64,000 nucleotides of DNA from Mastigias papua (GCA_964019165.1 OZ025281.1:5985799-6049798), one strand, 5' to 3'; counted from the first letter of the stretch, positions 39,001 to 53,126 are shown. A program made the numbers and translations. The notes: generated from the sequence alone by a model not told the origin.

Positions 39001-40203
39001 AGAGGTAGCAAATATGTCACTATAAGTTTCGAGAAGATCTGCTAAGCACTTGTTTTCAGAGCGCGATAAAGCTTGGCTAGGAAATGAAGCAAAACGAGAC
39101 AAAAACTGTTCCCTAGATTCCACTGACCTATAAGGTTCAACTGAAACAGACTGATCTAAATCTAGAGAGAGGATGGCGACATCTGAACTATTTTCTACGA
39201 ATTGACCGATAGTTGTTCCCTTATGCAGAAGTACTGGCTGTTCAGTTGGATTTAACAAGCGAAAGGACACCCTTCCATCTTCCCTAGGGCTTGAAACGGA
39301 CGAAGCGGCAAATAGATAATAGCGATCAAAAAGTTTCGGCACAGCTTCGATAAGACCAATGATATTCGTGGATGGAGGTGTTTTAAGGTACGCTGGAATA
39401 ATAGTTTCACTACTAGCATCCAAAACTACAGTTTGCGCAGCTCTTACTCCTGAAACATGCGGAGGAATATCCTTCTTTGCAAAGGAAACAAGATTGTCAG
39501 GCGCGAATTTTACTGTTTGGCCGCGTACGTCAATTATTGCGCCGAATTTATGCAAGAAATCTCTTCCAAGGACTATATTATACGCTAACCCTGGGACGAT
39601 AGAAGCATCGCAAGAATATTCGCTTCCACCAATCAAAACCGGAAATGACACAAATCCCGTTACAGGCACGCTTTTTCCATCTGCTGTTTTTACGCTCTCA
39701 AGCTGAATATTTCGTTTTACTTCATACACAGGCCGCAAAATATTATGGCAGTATGTATCACTGATCACAGTTACAGCAGCTCCAGTATCTACGAGTAGTT
39801 TAGTTGACTGCTTGAGGACTACGCCCCACATCAATACATTCGTAGGAAAAGAAATCTTGCTATCAGTTTCAATGGCAGGAATATCACACTCAGATATTTT
39901 TGAGGTGGTAGGGACGTTAGACTTGTCAAACGCATAATCAACCGTATTCGGAATTTCAGCTTTCTTCAAGCGGGAATTAGCTTCAACGGTAGAACTATTA
40001 ACTTCAAAACTGGACTTTTGTTCGCATTGTTCATCAATATCCGATTGTTGTTTCCCGTACTGATTATTGGTTTGAGGGTTGGGCCATTGTTTACGATTGT
40101 TTGTGCGTAGGGTTGCCTGTTGTTTAAAATGCAGTCCAGATCTATTTACAAGTTTGGGGCTTTCTATATCACTTACTCCTACTTGGGCCTTCAGTACCCC
40201 CAC
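36071..40203 (-). CDS. pol: Ty3/Gypsy Pol polyprotein (protease, RT, RNase H, integrase)
   Basis: The open frame 36184-40203 encodes 1,339 residues. Protease: LLVDTGAAVTVIS. RT: SPWSSPIVLVKKKDGTTRFC, YFTTLDLQSGYHQ (first Asp), [25 protein letters not shown] (DD), FLGFVVS. RNase H: PFHLYTDASQYALGYILG, ERE and HTDHGSLSWL. Integrase: H-x-H...C-x2-C (THKTYEKIRRRYFW, CRTCVDC), MDILGPLP (Asp), LLSDRGPNF (Asp), TDGLVERFSGTL (Glu). A 33-bp in-frame duplication repeats RWALQ-YNF next to RNase H (about 37735-37790); the sister element lacks it. Near 36205 a shift ends the frame early; the natural tail continues in another frame to a TAA at 36071. The start at 40203 overlaps the end of gag in another frame, so programmed frameshifting is possible. 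Confidence 0.93.
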
Positions 40204-41333
40204 GTTGAAGGCCCTGCCGCGTTTAAATTTTGGCTACTCTGATTAGATTGCTGCGGAGGACAGGGAGAACTTTTTGTTTGGTTTGACGACGAATAACCAG
40301 TATAAATAGGTGGCTTATGCTGTGCATTGGTGTAACCGGACTGCTGAGGGCGCTCATTACAGTACCTAGCAACATGCCCTACCCTGCGACAAAAATTACA
40401 AATAGGCTGCCCGTCCGTTGTACGTAAATTTCTACCTCGAGCACCTCCCCGATTTCCTATAGAAGGATGAAACTGTCGTTGTCTCTTCCCAAAGTGATTG
40501 TTCTGGAATTCGCTGTGCATGGCGGCTATGAGCTCAGTTTTAAGTGCGTTTATACTGCTCGGATTTAAGGGACCATCTAATGCAGAAATAGTAGCAGGTT
40601 GTAATGAATTGCTCGTTGTTTGAATTGGCTTGGTATCAAAACTCAGAACAGGGGGTTGCATACCGCTTTTCTTCTGACCAGCAAGGGAGACAAGAAGACT
40701 CACGTGACCTTCCAATTCCTTAATCCGTTGTTCCTGAAGGGTAGACTGAACAGCAGTGAGCGAGCTAGAAACTCCCGAATTTTTTGAAACAGCTTCTCTT
40801 AAGCGTGCAAGGTTTTCTGCTTCGGCAAAAGAGTCAGGCTGGTTTAGAATGACATGGGTTTTGATGTCATCACGCAAGCCATTGATAAAAACATTCAATA
40901 AATCTTTCTCGGAAAGAGCGAGACGCTCGCTCTTCTTAATAATATCCTCGGTATACAAAGACAAAGGCTCTGTTGGACCCTGTTTTCGAGCATACAGTTC
41001 CTGTCTAAAAAGAAACTCCAGTGATTGGGAACCAAATCTGGTTTGTAAACCATCCGTTAAAACTGTGAAATCAGCTTTTGTTTCAGGACATTGGGTATCA
41101 AACCAGGCATTAGCAGGACCGCCCAAAGACAGTGGTAATGCGTTCAACTTTTTAGCATTAGACCAACTGTGAAATTTAGCCAGAGCTTCAAAACGGGAGA
41201 GCCATTCATTTATGTCTTCATTTGGGAGACCGTTAAATAAGTGAAGTTGAAAGAGACCGGACTGGAGATTTCCTTCAAGGGCTGCCTGGACGGCACTTAA
41301 TTGTGTTTGTAACTCGTTGACTGTGGCTTCCAT
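40191..41333 (-). CDS. gag: Ty3/Gypsy Gag with CCHC zinc knuckle
   Basis: 380 residues from the ATG at 41333 (MEATVNELQTQLSAVQAALE), chosen because the sister element starts at the matching place; the frame is open further upstream. The capsid-type region contains FNGLPNEDINEWLSRFEALA, GGPANAWFDT and FRQELYARKQGPTEPLSLYT. Near the end, a zinc knuckle CNFCRRVGHVARYC binds the RNA. The frame is intact. It forms the particle in which reverse transcription takes place. Its end overlaps pol by 13 bp. Confidence 0.9.
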   Translation of the reverse strand: MEATVNELQTQLSAVQAALEGNLQSGLFQLHLFNGLPNEDINEWLSRFEALAKFHSWSNAKKLNALPLSLGGPANAWFDTQCPETKADFTVLTDGLQTRFGSQSLEFLFRQELYARKQGPTEPLSLYTEDIIKKSERLALSEKDLLNVFINGLRDDIKTHVILNQPDSFAEAENLARLREAVSKNSGVSSSLTAVQSTLQEQRIKELEGHVSLLVSLAGQKKSGMQPPVLSFDTKPIQTTSNSLQPATISALDGPLNPSSINALKTELIAAMHSEFQNNHFGKRQRQFHPSIGNRGGARGRNLRTTDGQPICNFCRRVGHVARYCNERPQQSGYTNAQHKPPIYTGYSSSNQTKSSPCPPQQSNQSSQNLNAAGPSTWGY

Positions 41334-41859
41334 CGTGTGAACAAAAGGAAGCAGCTCTATACCCGTAATCAACGTTAAGGCGGTAATGCAGTGCTCTAAT
41401 ACGAAACCCCGTAAACATACAAAGTGCAAAACAATTGAAAACAATACCAATTGTACAAGCCTTTGTGTCGGTTTGACATAATTTGGCAATCAGTCAATGA
41501 GCCAACATACCAATATAGTAATTAGAATGTTATTAACAAGTCACGCAAAGATCTGATTTCCTGCCAACTGCACAAAATATGATGGAAGGATTTCAAACAT
41601 AAAAAAACTCAATCGAAACAACTATATGGCAAGAAGAAACAACTTCTGATACACTTTATTTACTTCGTTTCTTCCTCTTGCAACATTCAGTAAGCTAGTG
41701 CCAACTATATCATTCAGCTTCCTTGATACTTCTGAATTCGGGCTTCAGATTACAGATGTAGTTCAATGGTTGAAGTAATTATAAAGGCTCATAAGAAAAC
41801 TGCAAAACTGAACCTGTATCTTCTTTGAACATTGAAAGGTTCCTCACACGGGGCACCAA

Positions 41860-42495
41860 TGTTAAACGTGGCGTGGCTTAACACCTGCGTGAGTTGGTTG
41901 CGTGGCACAGAAAAATAAAAGAACTGACAAAAGTAACTTATGATCTTGAAAAACACTATCTTTAAATCTTTTCTGTAAATCAAGTTAACAAACATAAGCG
42001 AGGTTCCATCAGCGTTTCACCATAAGGTGCTAACTATTACTTAATTAACTAGTTCCGATAAGGTTCGTCTTTGATTCGTCTCTTCTGCTAACTTGTATTG
42101 ATGCTCGGCATCACAGGTTCGTCTCTTCAGTTAAATCGTCTTGATGCGCGGCATCACAGGTTCGTCCTTCACAGTTCGGCTCAATTCTCGACTCACTCAA
42201 ACTAACAAATCTAATCTACAAATACCCAACTAGAACAATTATACAAAACTGTTTACCATACAAAGAAAAATGCAAGTGCATAAACAAGTAAAAGACAATA
42301 AAAAGTTATTCGCGTTATTCAACGTCCAGGTGGGCACACACATTACTTTTCGCCAAATAAGGCACAAGTCTGACCACGATCCAAATAACTGTTCGATTCC
42401 TTTATTCGCTATTCTCAATGTGCTACGTAATGTTTTCCCGCAAAACAACCATTGACGTAAACAAGAAACAAAGGGGGAGCGTCCGTATCACAACA
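41860..42495 (-). repeat. 5' LTR of Ty3 element 1
   Basis: 636 bp, the same length as the other LTR. A few substitutions separate them, for example near 41882 and 41966-41975. Confidence 0.93.
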
Positions 42496-42760
42496 ATATG
42501 CATTCAGTAGCTAGCGAGTAACCAGGATTTCTCCTTGTTCGGTGCAAACGACAGGGTGATATAATGCTCAGAAAAATAAAGAGAAAATTAAAATTTGCCA
42601 CCACCTGGGATCGAATCAGGGTCTCTCGCATTCCGGGCAAGCGTCGTAACCACTAAACCACAATGGCTTATTTTAACTCCCCTGATATTTAGCAGCTTAT
42701 GGTCACTTTCGGCTGTCGCCTTTGTCAAGCAGCTCTAATATATGCATTCAGTAGAGCGGT
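42496..42760 (-). repeat. tRNA-derived SINE-like unit (family S1) after Ty3 element 1
   Basis: It opens with GCATTCAGTAGCTAGCGAGTAACC. The reverse strand 42597-42668 is a tRNA-like head (box-B-like GATTCGATCCCAGG; D-arm-like GGTTTAGTGGTTA). Then come TTAGCAGCTTATGGTCACTTTCGG and TTTGTCAAGCAGCTCTAATATATG. Related units are at 58451, 58641 and 62060. The reverse strand also has GGC-GAAAGCC-GAAAG next to a TTGACAA that resembles a decayed hammerhead core in other copies. Confidence 0.75.
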
Positions 42761-42764
42761 GTTG

Positions 42765-43862
<1,098 letters not shown>

Positions 43863-44225
43863 AGTGGTGCCCCGTGTGAGGAGAAAAGCTGAAGAAATTG
43901 AATGGTTATAGACAATTTGTATAGTTTTTATGCTGATATTGACGTACTGTATATGTAGAGACGTAAACTGTGTTTGAAAGTTCGTCACGTGACACATCCG
44001 AAGAGAAGGGAACAGACCGTGCGAGTAGAAAATAGAGAATGTTAAAAGAAAAGTCGTGTAACTCATCAGAAACTGTTTGTAATATCTACGGAAAGCTACA
44101 AATTGGTTTAAGACTTACAGTCTATTTTTTTGCGAGTTCGATTGGTTTCGATTGCATCATCACACGGAATCCTGCCGATGCACGTACTGTTTGAAAGTGT
44201 AGTTTCATAAAAGTGTTAATTCAAC
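43863..44225 (+). other. 5' untranslated leader of Ty3 element 2
   Basis: Starts with the primer-binding site (43865-43881). No ORF of note before the gag ATG at 44226. Confidence 0.75.
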
Positions 44226-45353
44226 ATGTCACTTGACCAAGCTCAGCAACCATTAGTACTTGAATTGCAAAATCAAATGTCAGCCATGCAAGCAGCTTTA
44301 GAAGGTAAATCCCAAGCTAGTCTTTTTAAGCCCAAAATGTTTATCGGGTTTCCAGTGGAAGATGTAAACGAGTGGCTTCTACAGTTCGAGCGCTACTCCA
44401 AATTTTAAGGATGGTCCAACTCTAAGAAGTTAAATGCATTGTCCTTGCTGTTAGGAGGTTCTGCGTCGGCTTGATTTCAAACTTTGCCTAACAAGACAAC
44501 TTCCGATTTTAATGAATTAGTGGGAGAACTGAAAAAGCGATTTGGATCTCAGAATCTAGACTTTTTCTTTCGACAAGAGTTGTACTCTCGAAAACAGGGT
44601 CAAAACGAACCGCTTGCTCTGTATACGGAAGACATCATTAAGAAATCTCAGCGTCTTTCTTTGTCCGATAAAGATATGATGAACATTTTTGTGAACGGCC
44701 TAAACGATGCTATTAAAGCTCACGTACTCCTTAACCAACCAAAAACATTTGCCGAGGCAGAAAACCTTGCGCGTTTACGTGATTCAGTGTCAAAAACCAG
44801 TGCTCATACTTTTCCTCTAGCACCTCCATCGGTACCAGCTCAGGAACAGCGTCAGGAACAGCGCATAATAGAGCTTGAAGGCCAGGTAAATCTCTTGTTT
44901 TCCCTTGCAAACAAAACTCCCCATCAGGATGCTGCCCAGTTAGATGCCCTAAGTGCAAACAATACAATTGTAACCCCGTCTCAAGCTGCTAATCCTTCCG
45001 GTGACTTCCAGGGTCTGAGACATGAAATAATAGCTGCCATTCAGACAGGTTTTAGACAAGAGGCGCGAAAAAGTAACCATGGAAACAATCAACCTAATTT
45101 GAAAGCAACAACCACTTTTGCTAGGGGTAGAAATATCCACACGACCGATGGGCGGCCCATTTGTAATGCGTGTAATCGTGTACGTCACGTGGCCCGTTAT
45201 TGCTGGGATGTTCCACAAAGAACTCAGCAGCCCCCGTTCCGTGGAGGTTCCCGTAGTTTTGCAGGCCAACATGCACAGTCTCAATACCAGCAGCCGCAAA
45301 ATCGTAATGATGCTTCTTTAAACGGCACAGGGCCCTCTCAATGGGGACAGTGA
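44226..45353 (+). pseudogene. gag: Ty3/Gypsy Gag, two in-frame stops
   Basis: MSLDQAQQPLVLELQNQMSA starts at 44226. A TAA follows FERYSKF at 44406-44408. A TGA stands near 44473, where the relative has Trp (NAWF). The frame is then open with FFRQELYSRKQGQNEPLALY and a CCHC knuckle CNACNRVRHVARYC. It ends at 45353, overlapping pol by about 13 bp as in element 1. The protein is clearly related to the Gag at 40191 but diverged. Confidence 0.88.
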
Positions 45354-48300
45354 GGGCCCACCAGCCATTCCCGAGAAACCAAAAAGTCCCGCCAGCTTTT
45401 CTGCAAAGAAATAAAGAAGTCAGTTCATTAATGCCTAGTAACAGAGATATTTCAGAGGTTCAAAAGGTTTCCCAAGGAACCCAAACCGATTTTACGGACG
45501 AGAATTTTGCTATTGAACGTGAAGTCAAAAACACAATCAGCCCATCTTTGCAAGTACATTCTAAAACATTGCATGCCGTATCGACCCCATCTAATGTCTT
45601 GCTATGGGGAACTATTTTAAAGCAGCATTTTATGCTATTGGTAGATACTGGTGCCGCAGTAACAGTCGTTAGTGAAGGATTTTTTCATGATGTTTTGAGA
45701 TGTAAATATGCTTTGACGCAGAAACAGCTTTTTGAGAGTATTAGAACCCCAGATGGGGGCACAGTACCTGTAACCGGTGCCGTATCTTTTGATATTTCGA
45801 TTGGACAATGTTATTATGATTGTAATGCTGTCGTTGTTCCGGACTTGTCGTATAATGTCGTCCTAGGGAGAGGTTTTTACAGCAATATCGCGCAGTAGTG
45901 GATGTTGGTAATGAAAAGGTAACGTTTGCCGGAAATGATAGTGTATGTTTTGCTAACGGTGATACTCCCCCGCTGACTGCTGACGTTAGAATAGCAAGAA
46001 CGTTCGTTATTGATGGTAGTAGTGAAGTTGTTATTCCAGCTGTCTTAACATCATTTCCCTCTGAACCTGCTGTAGGTTTAATAGAAGGAGTACCCAAACT
46101 TTCTGATCGTTATCATCTACTTTGAGCATCTACACTTTGCCAGCCCGATAGTGACGGTAAAGTAACCCTGCGGCTGATTAATCCTTCGGATTCTCCCGTT
46201 TTGATCCATAAAGGGGCTACCATTGGTAAATTTGAAGAGACAAAAGTCACCGATGACATTATTCCTCTTGATTCAGACCCCTCTGTTTCTGCCATGGACT
46301 CCCATGTTAATACTGCATCAGGAATGACTCCTCTGAAATTCAGTTGTTTGCCTAGTCCAAATCTATCCTCTCAAGAAAATCATAAGCTACAAACATTGTT
46401 AGACCGATATTCTGATATTTTCGCTAAATCCACCTTAGATTTAGGCCACACAACTATAGTTCAGCATGGGATTGATACAGGTAATGCTATGCCCATCAAA
46501 CAGCAACCATATCGCGTCTCGCACAGCCAGAAGGCCTCTATTGAAAAGCACATTAATGAAATGCTAGATCAAGGCATTATTGAAGTTTCTTCTAGTCCAT
46601 GGAGCTCTCCAGTTGTACTTGTGAAGAAGAAGGATGCGGGGACCCGTTTTTGCATTGATTATCGGAAACTAAACGCTGTAACTCGTAAGGACAGTTATCC
46701 ACTCTCAAGAATCGATGATGCTTTAGACTCTCTTGCTGGAGCCAAATATTTTTCAACCTGAGATCTTCTTCAATCGGGTTACCACCAAGTTGCTATGCAT
46801 CCGGATTCTAAAGAGAAAACTGCATTCATTTCACATGCTGGATTGTACCAGTTTAATGTTCTTAGTTTCGGTTTAACCAATGCTCCCCCACAATTTCAAC
46901 GACTTATGTCCAGAATATTGCATGGCCTCGAATGGAAGATATGCCTCGTTTACATAGATGATGTCATCATATTTTAATCGTCCTTTTCGGATTATTAATC
47001 TCATTCAAAAACTGTTTTCGATCGTTTCTGTGCTGCCAACCTAAACTTAAAGCCATCAAAATGTCATTTCGCTCAAGATTCAGTGAACTATCTTGGATTT
47101 ATCGTATCTTCGTCGGGCATTGCCCCTGATCCGCAGAAACTCGAGGCTGTTAAGTCTTTTCCTACGCCAAAAACTGTGAAAGAAGTTCGCAGCTTTCTGG
47201 GCCTATGTAATTATTATCGTCGTTTTGTCGAAGGGTTCTCGAAGATTGCCTCACCGTTGAATACTTTAACTCGTAAAAACATCTCGTTTGTTTGGACTCC
47301 AGAATGCGAAACTGCCTTTTCAGAGCTGAAAAAACGCTTGTACTCGCCGCCAATTTTAGCATATCCAAATTTCTCTGCGCCATTTCATCTTTATACGGAT
47401 ACGGATGCAAGCCAGACTGCATTAGGTTACATTCTTGGTCAGATAGTAGATGGAAAAGAAGTTGTTCTGGCATATGGAGGACGTGAGCTTACTGTAACAG
47501 AAAAACGTTATAGCACAACAGAACATGAAGCGCTGGCAGTAGTTGATGGCATAAAACGATATCAACCATATCTTTCTGGAAAAAGGATTTTTGTTCACAT
47601 AGATCATGGGAGTTTGTCGTGGCTGATGAAAGTACGGGATCCAACTGGCAGGCTTGCTCGATGGGCACTACAATTACAACAGTATGATTTTGAAATAATT
47701 CATCGTGCTGGTACTCTTAATGGTAATGCAAATGCCCTTTCTCGCCGTTCTTATGCTCCCCCGCAACATTTAATCAAGCCTGAATCTATTCCATCGTATT
47801 TAAAACGTTCTGTCGCGGTAATTAAGCGTCCTTGCCCGCAACCAGACTCACTAGCTAAGCTACAGCGAGAGGACAGGGACCTTGCTGATATCATCAGATA
47901 TCTAGAATCCACTCAGCTACCAGCCGACGACTCACAGGCCCGTTCATTGTTACTATCTATCGACGACTTCTATTTAGATGAAAATGAAATTTTGTGTCAC
48001 CTTTGGAGCCCTGGTAAAAGAAGAGCTCGGTCCTTGTCCAGTCAAGTTGTCATACCTGCCTCTTTGCGCTACGAGATCCTTGTTGCTTGCCACGACGATC
48101 CAACTGGTAGTCATTTTGGAATCACAAAAACGTATGAGAAAATTGGAGCGCTTTATTATTGGCCCAACATGTATAGGGATGTTGCCATTGGTGCAACTCA
48201 TGTGTCGATTGTGCAATGAAAAAGATTCCTAGGAGGGTACATAAAGCTCCTCTCCTCCCAATTCCAGTGCAAGGAGCGTTTGATCGTATTGCTATGGATG

Positions 48301-49356
48301 CTCTTGGTCCTTTCCCGCCATCCCACGATGGACATCGCTATATCATCGTTTTTTCAGACTACTATACTCGCTGGCCGGAGGCTTTTGCTTTGCCATCTAT
48401 CAAAGCTCAGCGTATCGCTGAATTACTCGTAAACGAAATTGTAGCGCGTCATGGTGCCCCACGCGCCTTGTTATCGGACCGGGGACCTAATTTTATGGCA
48501 TCTATCATAGAGGAAGTCTGTAAACTTTTGAACACGCGGCGATTACACATCACTGCTTATCACCCGCAGACGGACGGCCTAGTGGAACGTTTTAATGGCA
48601 CACTAGCTGAAGCGCTATCTATGTACGTTAGCACGAATCAGAAGGACTGGGATAAGCATTTACCGTTGGTATTGTTTGCATACCGAGTTTCTCTCAATGC
48701 CACTACAGGTAAGTCACCATTCTACTTATTGTACAGACGAACACCACGTCTACCTATTGATGCGGCCCTTATTTTGCCCGATTCAAATGTATCGACATCA
48801 GTTGCGCAGCTTCGTGCTAAAATTGTTGAAAACATTGAAAGTGCTCAACAGCTTATTCTCTCAAACATGCAACTGGCTCAACAAAAAATGAAATCGTACT
48901 ATGATAAGAAGGCTTCACCTGTTCCTTTCGAAGTCGGTAGTCGCGTATGGGTATACACCCCGAAGAAAAAAAAGGGCTTATCAAAAACAACTCCAGCACA
49001 ATTTTCACGGACCATATCGTATTGTCGCTAAATTGTCGCCCGTTCATTTCAAATTACACACTCTAGATAATCGTCCAGTTTCAGTTCCAGTGCACACAAA
49101 TCGTCCTAAGCCATATTATGACCCGGCTGATCGCCCTATTGAACCGCCGAATGACGACCTTATAACACCTGATCTCCAGGACTCAGATTTACCGTCGGAT
49201 AGCTTTGTCTCAAAAGTCTTACCAGATGTTCCTAGCACTCTCTCTGAGGGAAATTCGGTTCCAACTCCATTAAATGTTTACAATACAGATGACTCAGAGC
49301 CGCCGATTACGCGTCCCGAAGATCGATTCCAGCCAGCCATAATTCGCGCTATATAG
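45341..49356 (+). pseudogene. pol: Ty3/Gypsy Pol, multiple stops and frameshifts
   Basis: All domains are recognisable: protease [66 protein letters not shown], RNase H HLYTDTDASQTALGYILG and HIDHGSLSWL, and integrase AMDALGPFPP, LLSDRGPNF, TDGLVERFNGTL. Breaks: a shift near 45890, TGA at 46123, TGA near 46760 inside the RT Asp box, TAA at 46975, a shift near 48215 at the zinc finger and another near 48990. A two-codon repeat (TDTD) sits in RNase H. It cannot make an active polyprotein. Confidence 0.9.
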
Positions 49357-49418
49357 ACTGCCTATAGATATCCTTCCCCAGCTCAAGCCAGGAGGCTTGT
49401 CCTAAAAGGGGGGAGTCA

Positions 49419-49897
49419 TGTTACGAAAAGGAGGCTCATCGCCAGTTTGGACAGATTGAAGAATGACGTTATAACTATTTCAAAATAAAATCGCAACCGC
49501 TGGTGCAATAGTTGCATCAGAAACCCGTAAGAAGAACCAGATTGGACAATTTACTGTTAATTCGTATTTTTAGTTCATTTTGTAATCTATTAGCTGTGAG
49601 TTATAAAAGGCGTAGTTTTAGAGGTAGATAAGAGTCTTTTTGGTGAGAGAGAAGTAGACGTTCTGCCAAGCTGGTATTATCTTTTAGAAAACACTGATAG
49701 TATAGCGTAGGGCACATCAAGATTGGCTCATTGAATTCAAGAGAAGGTCCTTGCCGATAGATTCCTGTATCAAGCCTTCAGGTCGTAAGTTTTATTCTTA
49801 TTCGTAAATAGAACGTTGAAATATCGTACTGACTTTTAAGAAATTGTTGCCCTACAGAACTCACAGTTGAGCCCCTTCATAAAAGATAGGTGTACCA
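49419..49897 (+). repeat. 3' LTR of Ty3 element 2
   Basis: 479 bp. The last 12 bp differ at three places from the 5' LTR (GGTGTACCA against GGCTTAACA). TA repeats follow directly. Confidence 0.9.
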
Positions 49898-49920
49898 TAT
49901 ATATATATATATATATATAT

Positions 49921-50190
<270 letters not shown>

Positions 50191-50212
50191 GTATATATAT
50201 ATATATACACTC

Positions 50213-50378
50213 AAGGAAAAAGTTCCAACTTTTAAACCGTCGTTTCTAAGAATGCGAAGACCCTAAGACCAGTCTGAACACCCTAAGAACACTGCATGAA
50301 CACACCAAAAAGCCCCAAATTTGAGGCTGAACACCTCAAAAATCTCAACAATATCGATTAATTACTCCAAAATGACTT
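50213..50378 (-). repeat. Partial copy of the 337-bp unit
   Basis: From CACTCAAGGAAAAAGTTCC to ACTCCAAAATGACTTT it matches 53311-53491 and the reverse of 54655-54800. It ends at a TA tract. Confidence 0.75.
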
Positions 50379-50478
<100 letters not shown>

Positions 50479-50541
50479 AAAAGTCTGTTTTGGTACTACA
50501 GAACTTCACTATAGCACGACAAAGCGAGAACATTGCTTTAG

Positions 50542-50582
50542 CATACTGAAAGCTTTTTTCGTCCGACACTCGTCAGAGTATG
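50542..50582 (-). ncRNA. Hammerhead ribozyme motif, left end of PLE-6
   Basis: Mirror copy of 53127-53167: stem I CATACT/AGTATG, core CTGACGA, GTGTCGGAC, then GAAA and an A/T stem III ending in TTTC. Confidence 0.65.
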
Positions 50583-50816
50583 AAACGTCGGATAGCGACC
50601 GAAAGGTGAAACGAAATATATAGCCAGATGCGGGTACACGTGATATGATGAATAATGCGTCTATTTGGCTCTATGATTGGCCAATTAGCACCTATTCACC
50701 ATTGTTTACTTGAAGAGTCCAAGTGAAAAAAGGAACTCTTTTTGTTTACACAAGACTGGGTTTTGAGTCTTGATGTAAACCGAATCCAAAACATTTAAAT
50801 GAAAAGACGATCTTGC

Positions 50817-52860
50817 TTACCCAATGATCCGAAAATTATCGTTTGTATATGTTTTGGCGCATTCTGGATTTGTAATAAGATGTTGTCCTATGGCCGAATC
50901 ACTTTCCATTTTAGAAATAGAGTTTTTACACATACGAGGTGGCTGTTCTCTTGTTGTTGTGTTTTTCGTCCTAATGCTCGTGGGGACATGTTGTTTTATT
51001 CTGTCTGCTAGTCTCTGCGTGGTGCGCCCTACGTACCGAGCGTCACATCGGCACGAAAATTCGTAAACTACACAACTTTTTTGAGTGGTAGGAACGCTAT
51101 CTTTTTTAGCAGATGGTAGCATGAACCTAGTGTTATAAACCACACGGGGCTTCACAGCATAGAAGCAAGATGTAATGGCTTTGCTAATTTGGTTTTCAAA
51201 TTTTGAAGAAACATTTCCAATCCAGGGCAATTGTAGGTAGACCGGGCACTTTTCCTGACCAAACTGTTTTTCTGATGAAATGTTTGCTAGTTTTTCCTTA
51301 ATGCAAGAAACAAGGACATCTTCTGGATATCCATTGTCAATAAGCAGTTGTTTTATTGTGCCCAGCTCAGAATCTAACTTGGTTTTAGAGCAAATCATAA
51401 GTGCCCTGTGAACTAAAGTTTTTATAAGGTTGATTTTTCTAGCTTTTGGGCTAAAGGAATTCCAACGGATGTATTGACCAATAAACGTTGGTTTCCTGTA
51501 AATGCTGGTGAGATATCCAGTGCCCCCTTTCACAAGCAAAACGTCTAGAAAATTCAAGGAGTTGTTTTGCTCCTTCTCTACCGTAAAATTTAGGGCTGGA
51601 TATAGGTGGTTGAGGTTGACGTGAAAACGGTCACATTCCAGCTCAGAACCGAAATTGACAAAAGTATCGTCAACATAACGAAAGTAGACACCTGGCTTTA
51701 TGGTGTTATTGAAAAGTCTACTTTCATGAAAACCAACGAAAATATTTGCCAAAGCTGGCCCCAAAGGGCTGCCCATTGCCACTCCGTCTAATTGTTTATA
51801 CATCTGGTTGTTAAAACTAACTTGCACTCCTCGCGTAGCAACTAGCATCAATTCTTTGAAAGTATCCTCGAGGAATGGAGGGCAATCAAGCTGACCTCTA
51901 TACAAAGCATCAGCACAAATCCCTATGGTCTCATCTAATGGCACGTTGGTGAATAGACTGCTGATGTCAAAAGAGCACAGAAATGTTTTGGCAGGGTCAA
52001 CGTTATAATTTTGGATAAAGTTGGCAAATGTAAACGAATCTTTTACGCAATTCGAGGAGTAGAGTTTTAGGACCGGGGCCAAAACTTCTGATAACCATTT
52101 AGCAAGTTCATGTTGAGAGGAGCCAATCATAGATAAAATTGGCCGAAGTGGGATGTCTTCTTTGTGCGTTTTCGGTAAGCCATACATACGTGGGCGCTGT
52201 GAGCCTGTGGGTCGAATCCTATCATAAATATCACGAGTCAGGATTTTTTGGTTAACTAAGTCTAAGAGACTTTTTTGTAATTTCTGCTCGGTCTTGGCCG
52301 TATTATCATGCTGATCAACACCGCCCATGTTAAAAACTTGATTTATCGTCAAGAATATAGCCCATCTTTTGGATGTAATCACTTTTGCTTAAGATGACGA
52401 CCCCAGAACCCTTATCAGGTTTAGTGATTAGGATCTGTTCATTAGAACGCAAGGATTTGATAGCCTGAAAATGTTCTTTATGCATACTAAAGTCTCCTAG
52501 GTCGACTGGAGTGCCACAGTAAGTGTGTGCCAAATCGCTTAGCTTGGCTTCTAGAGCATTGAGCTCGTTGGATGAAATTGGCTTGTGCCTGGCAAGTTGA
52601 GCGTATAAAATTTCAAATTCTGCAAAAACCTCCTCTCTGTTTACACTTTTTGGTGGAAGACAAAACTCAAGGCCATTACTCAAAACAAACTTTTCCGTAT
52701 CAGAGAGAGAATAATCCGAAAGGTTTAGAATATGTTTCTCCTTGTCACTCAACATGCCACTGAAACGCTTCTTACGTAAAAGTTGAATGTTTCTATTGTG
52801 TTTTTCGTTAGTAGCATTTTCAGTCCACTGATCAATTTCGGAAAGGTAGCGGCAAAACAT
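50817..52860 (-). pseudogene. Penelope-like RT with GIY-YIG, single frameshift
   Basis: The N-terminal frame 52330-52860 (YLSEIDQWTENATNEKHNRN, LITKPDKGSGVVIL) meets the main frame 50817-52382 by one shift near 52330-52380. RT motifs: RMYGLPKTHKEDIPLRPI, FLCSFDISSLFTNVPL (Asp), DGVAMGSPLGPALANIFVGF, YFRYVDDTFVNF (DD), LNFLDVLL and YRKPTFIGQYI. GIY-YIG: CVVYEFSCRCDARYVGRTTQ. The stop lies inside the left inverted repeat. With one lesion in about 680 codons this is the best-kept PLE here. Similar to the widespread animal PLE lineage that has the PLGPALANIF phrase. Confidence 0.9.
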
Positions 52861-53126
52861 GTACAGACGATAATTTTCGGATCATTGGGCAAGCAAGATC
52901 GTCCTTTCATTTAGGTGCTTTGGAATTGGTTTACATCAAGACTCAAAACCCAGTCTTGTGTAAGCAAAAAGAGTTCGTTTTTTCACTTGGACTCTTCAAG
53001 TAAACAATGGTGAATAGGTGCTAAGTGGCCAATCATAGAGCCAAATAGACGCATTATTCATCATATCACGTGTACCCGCATCTGGCTATATATTTCGTTT
53101 CACCTTTCGGTCGCTATCTGACGTTT

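Larger units (their letters stand above)
35392..42495 (-). mobile_element. Ty3/Gypsy LTR retrotransposon 1, nearly intact, 7.1 kb
   Basis: Two LTRs of 636 bp (35392-36027 and 41860-42495), about 98% alike by eye, with TG...CA ends (reading the reverse strand TGTTGTGATACG...TTAACA). Both sides are flanked by ATAT, a 4-bp target duplication. The primer-binding site follows the 5' LTR on the reverse strand and begins TGGTGCCCCGTGTGAGG. A polypurine tract AAAGGAGGGGGT precedes the 3' LTR. One gag and one pol frame fill the interior. The insertion lies inside the same SINE-like copy that the Polinton hit. Confidence 0.95.
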
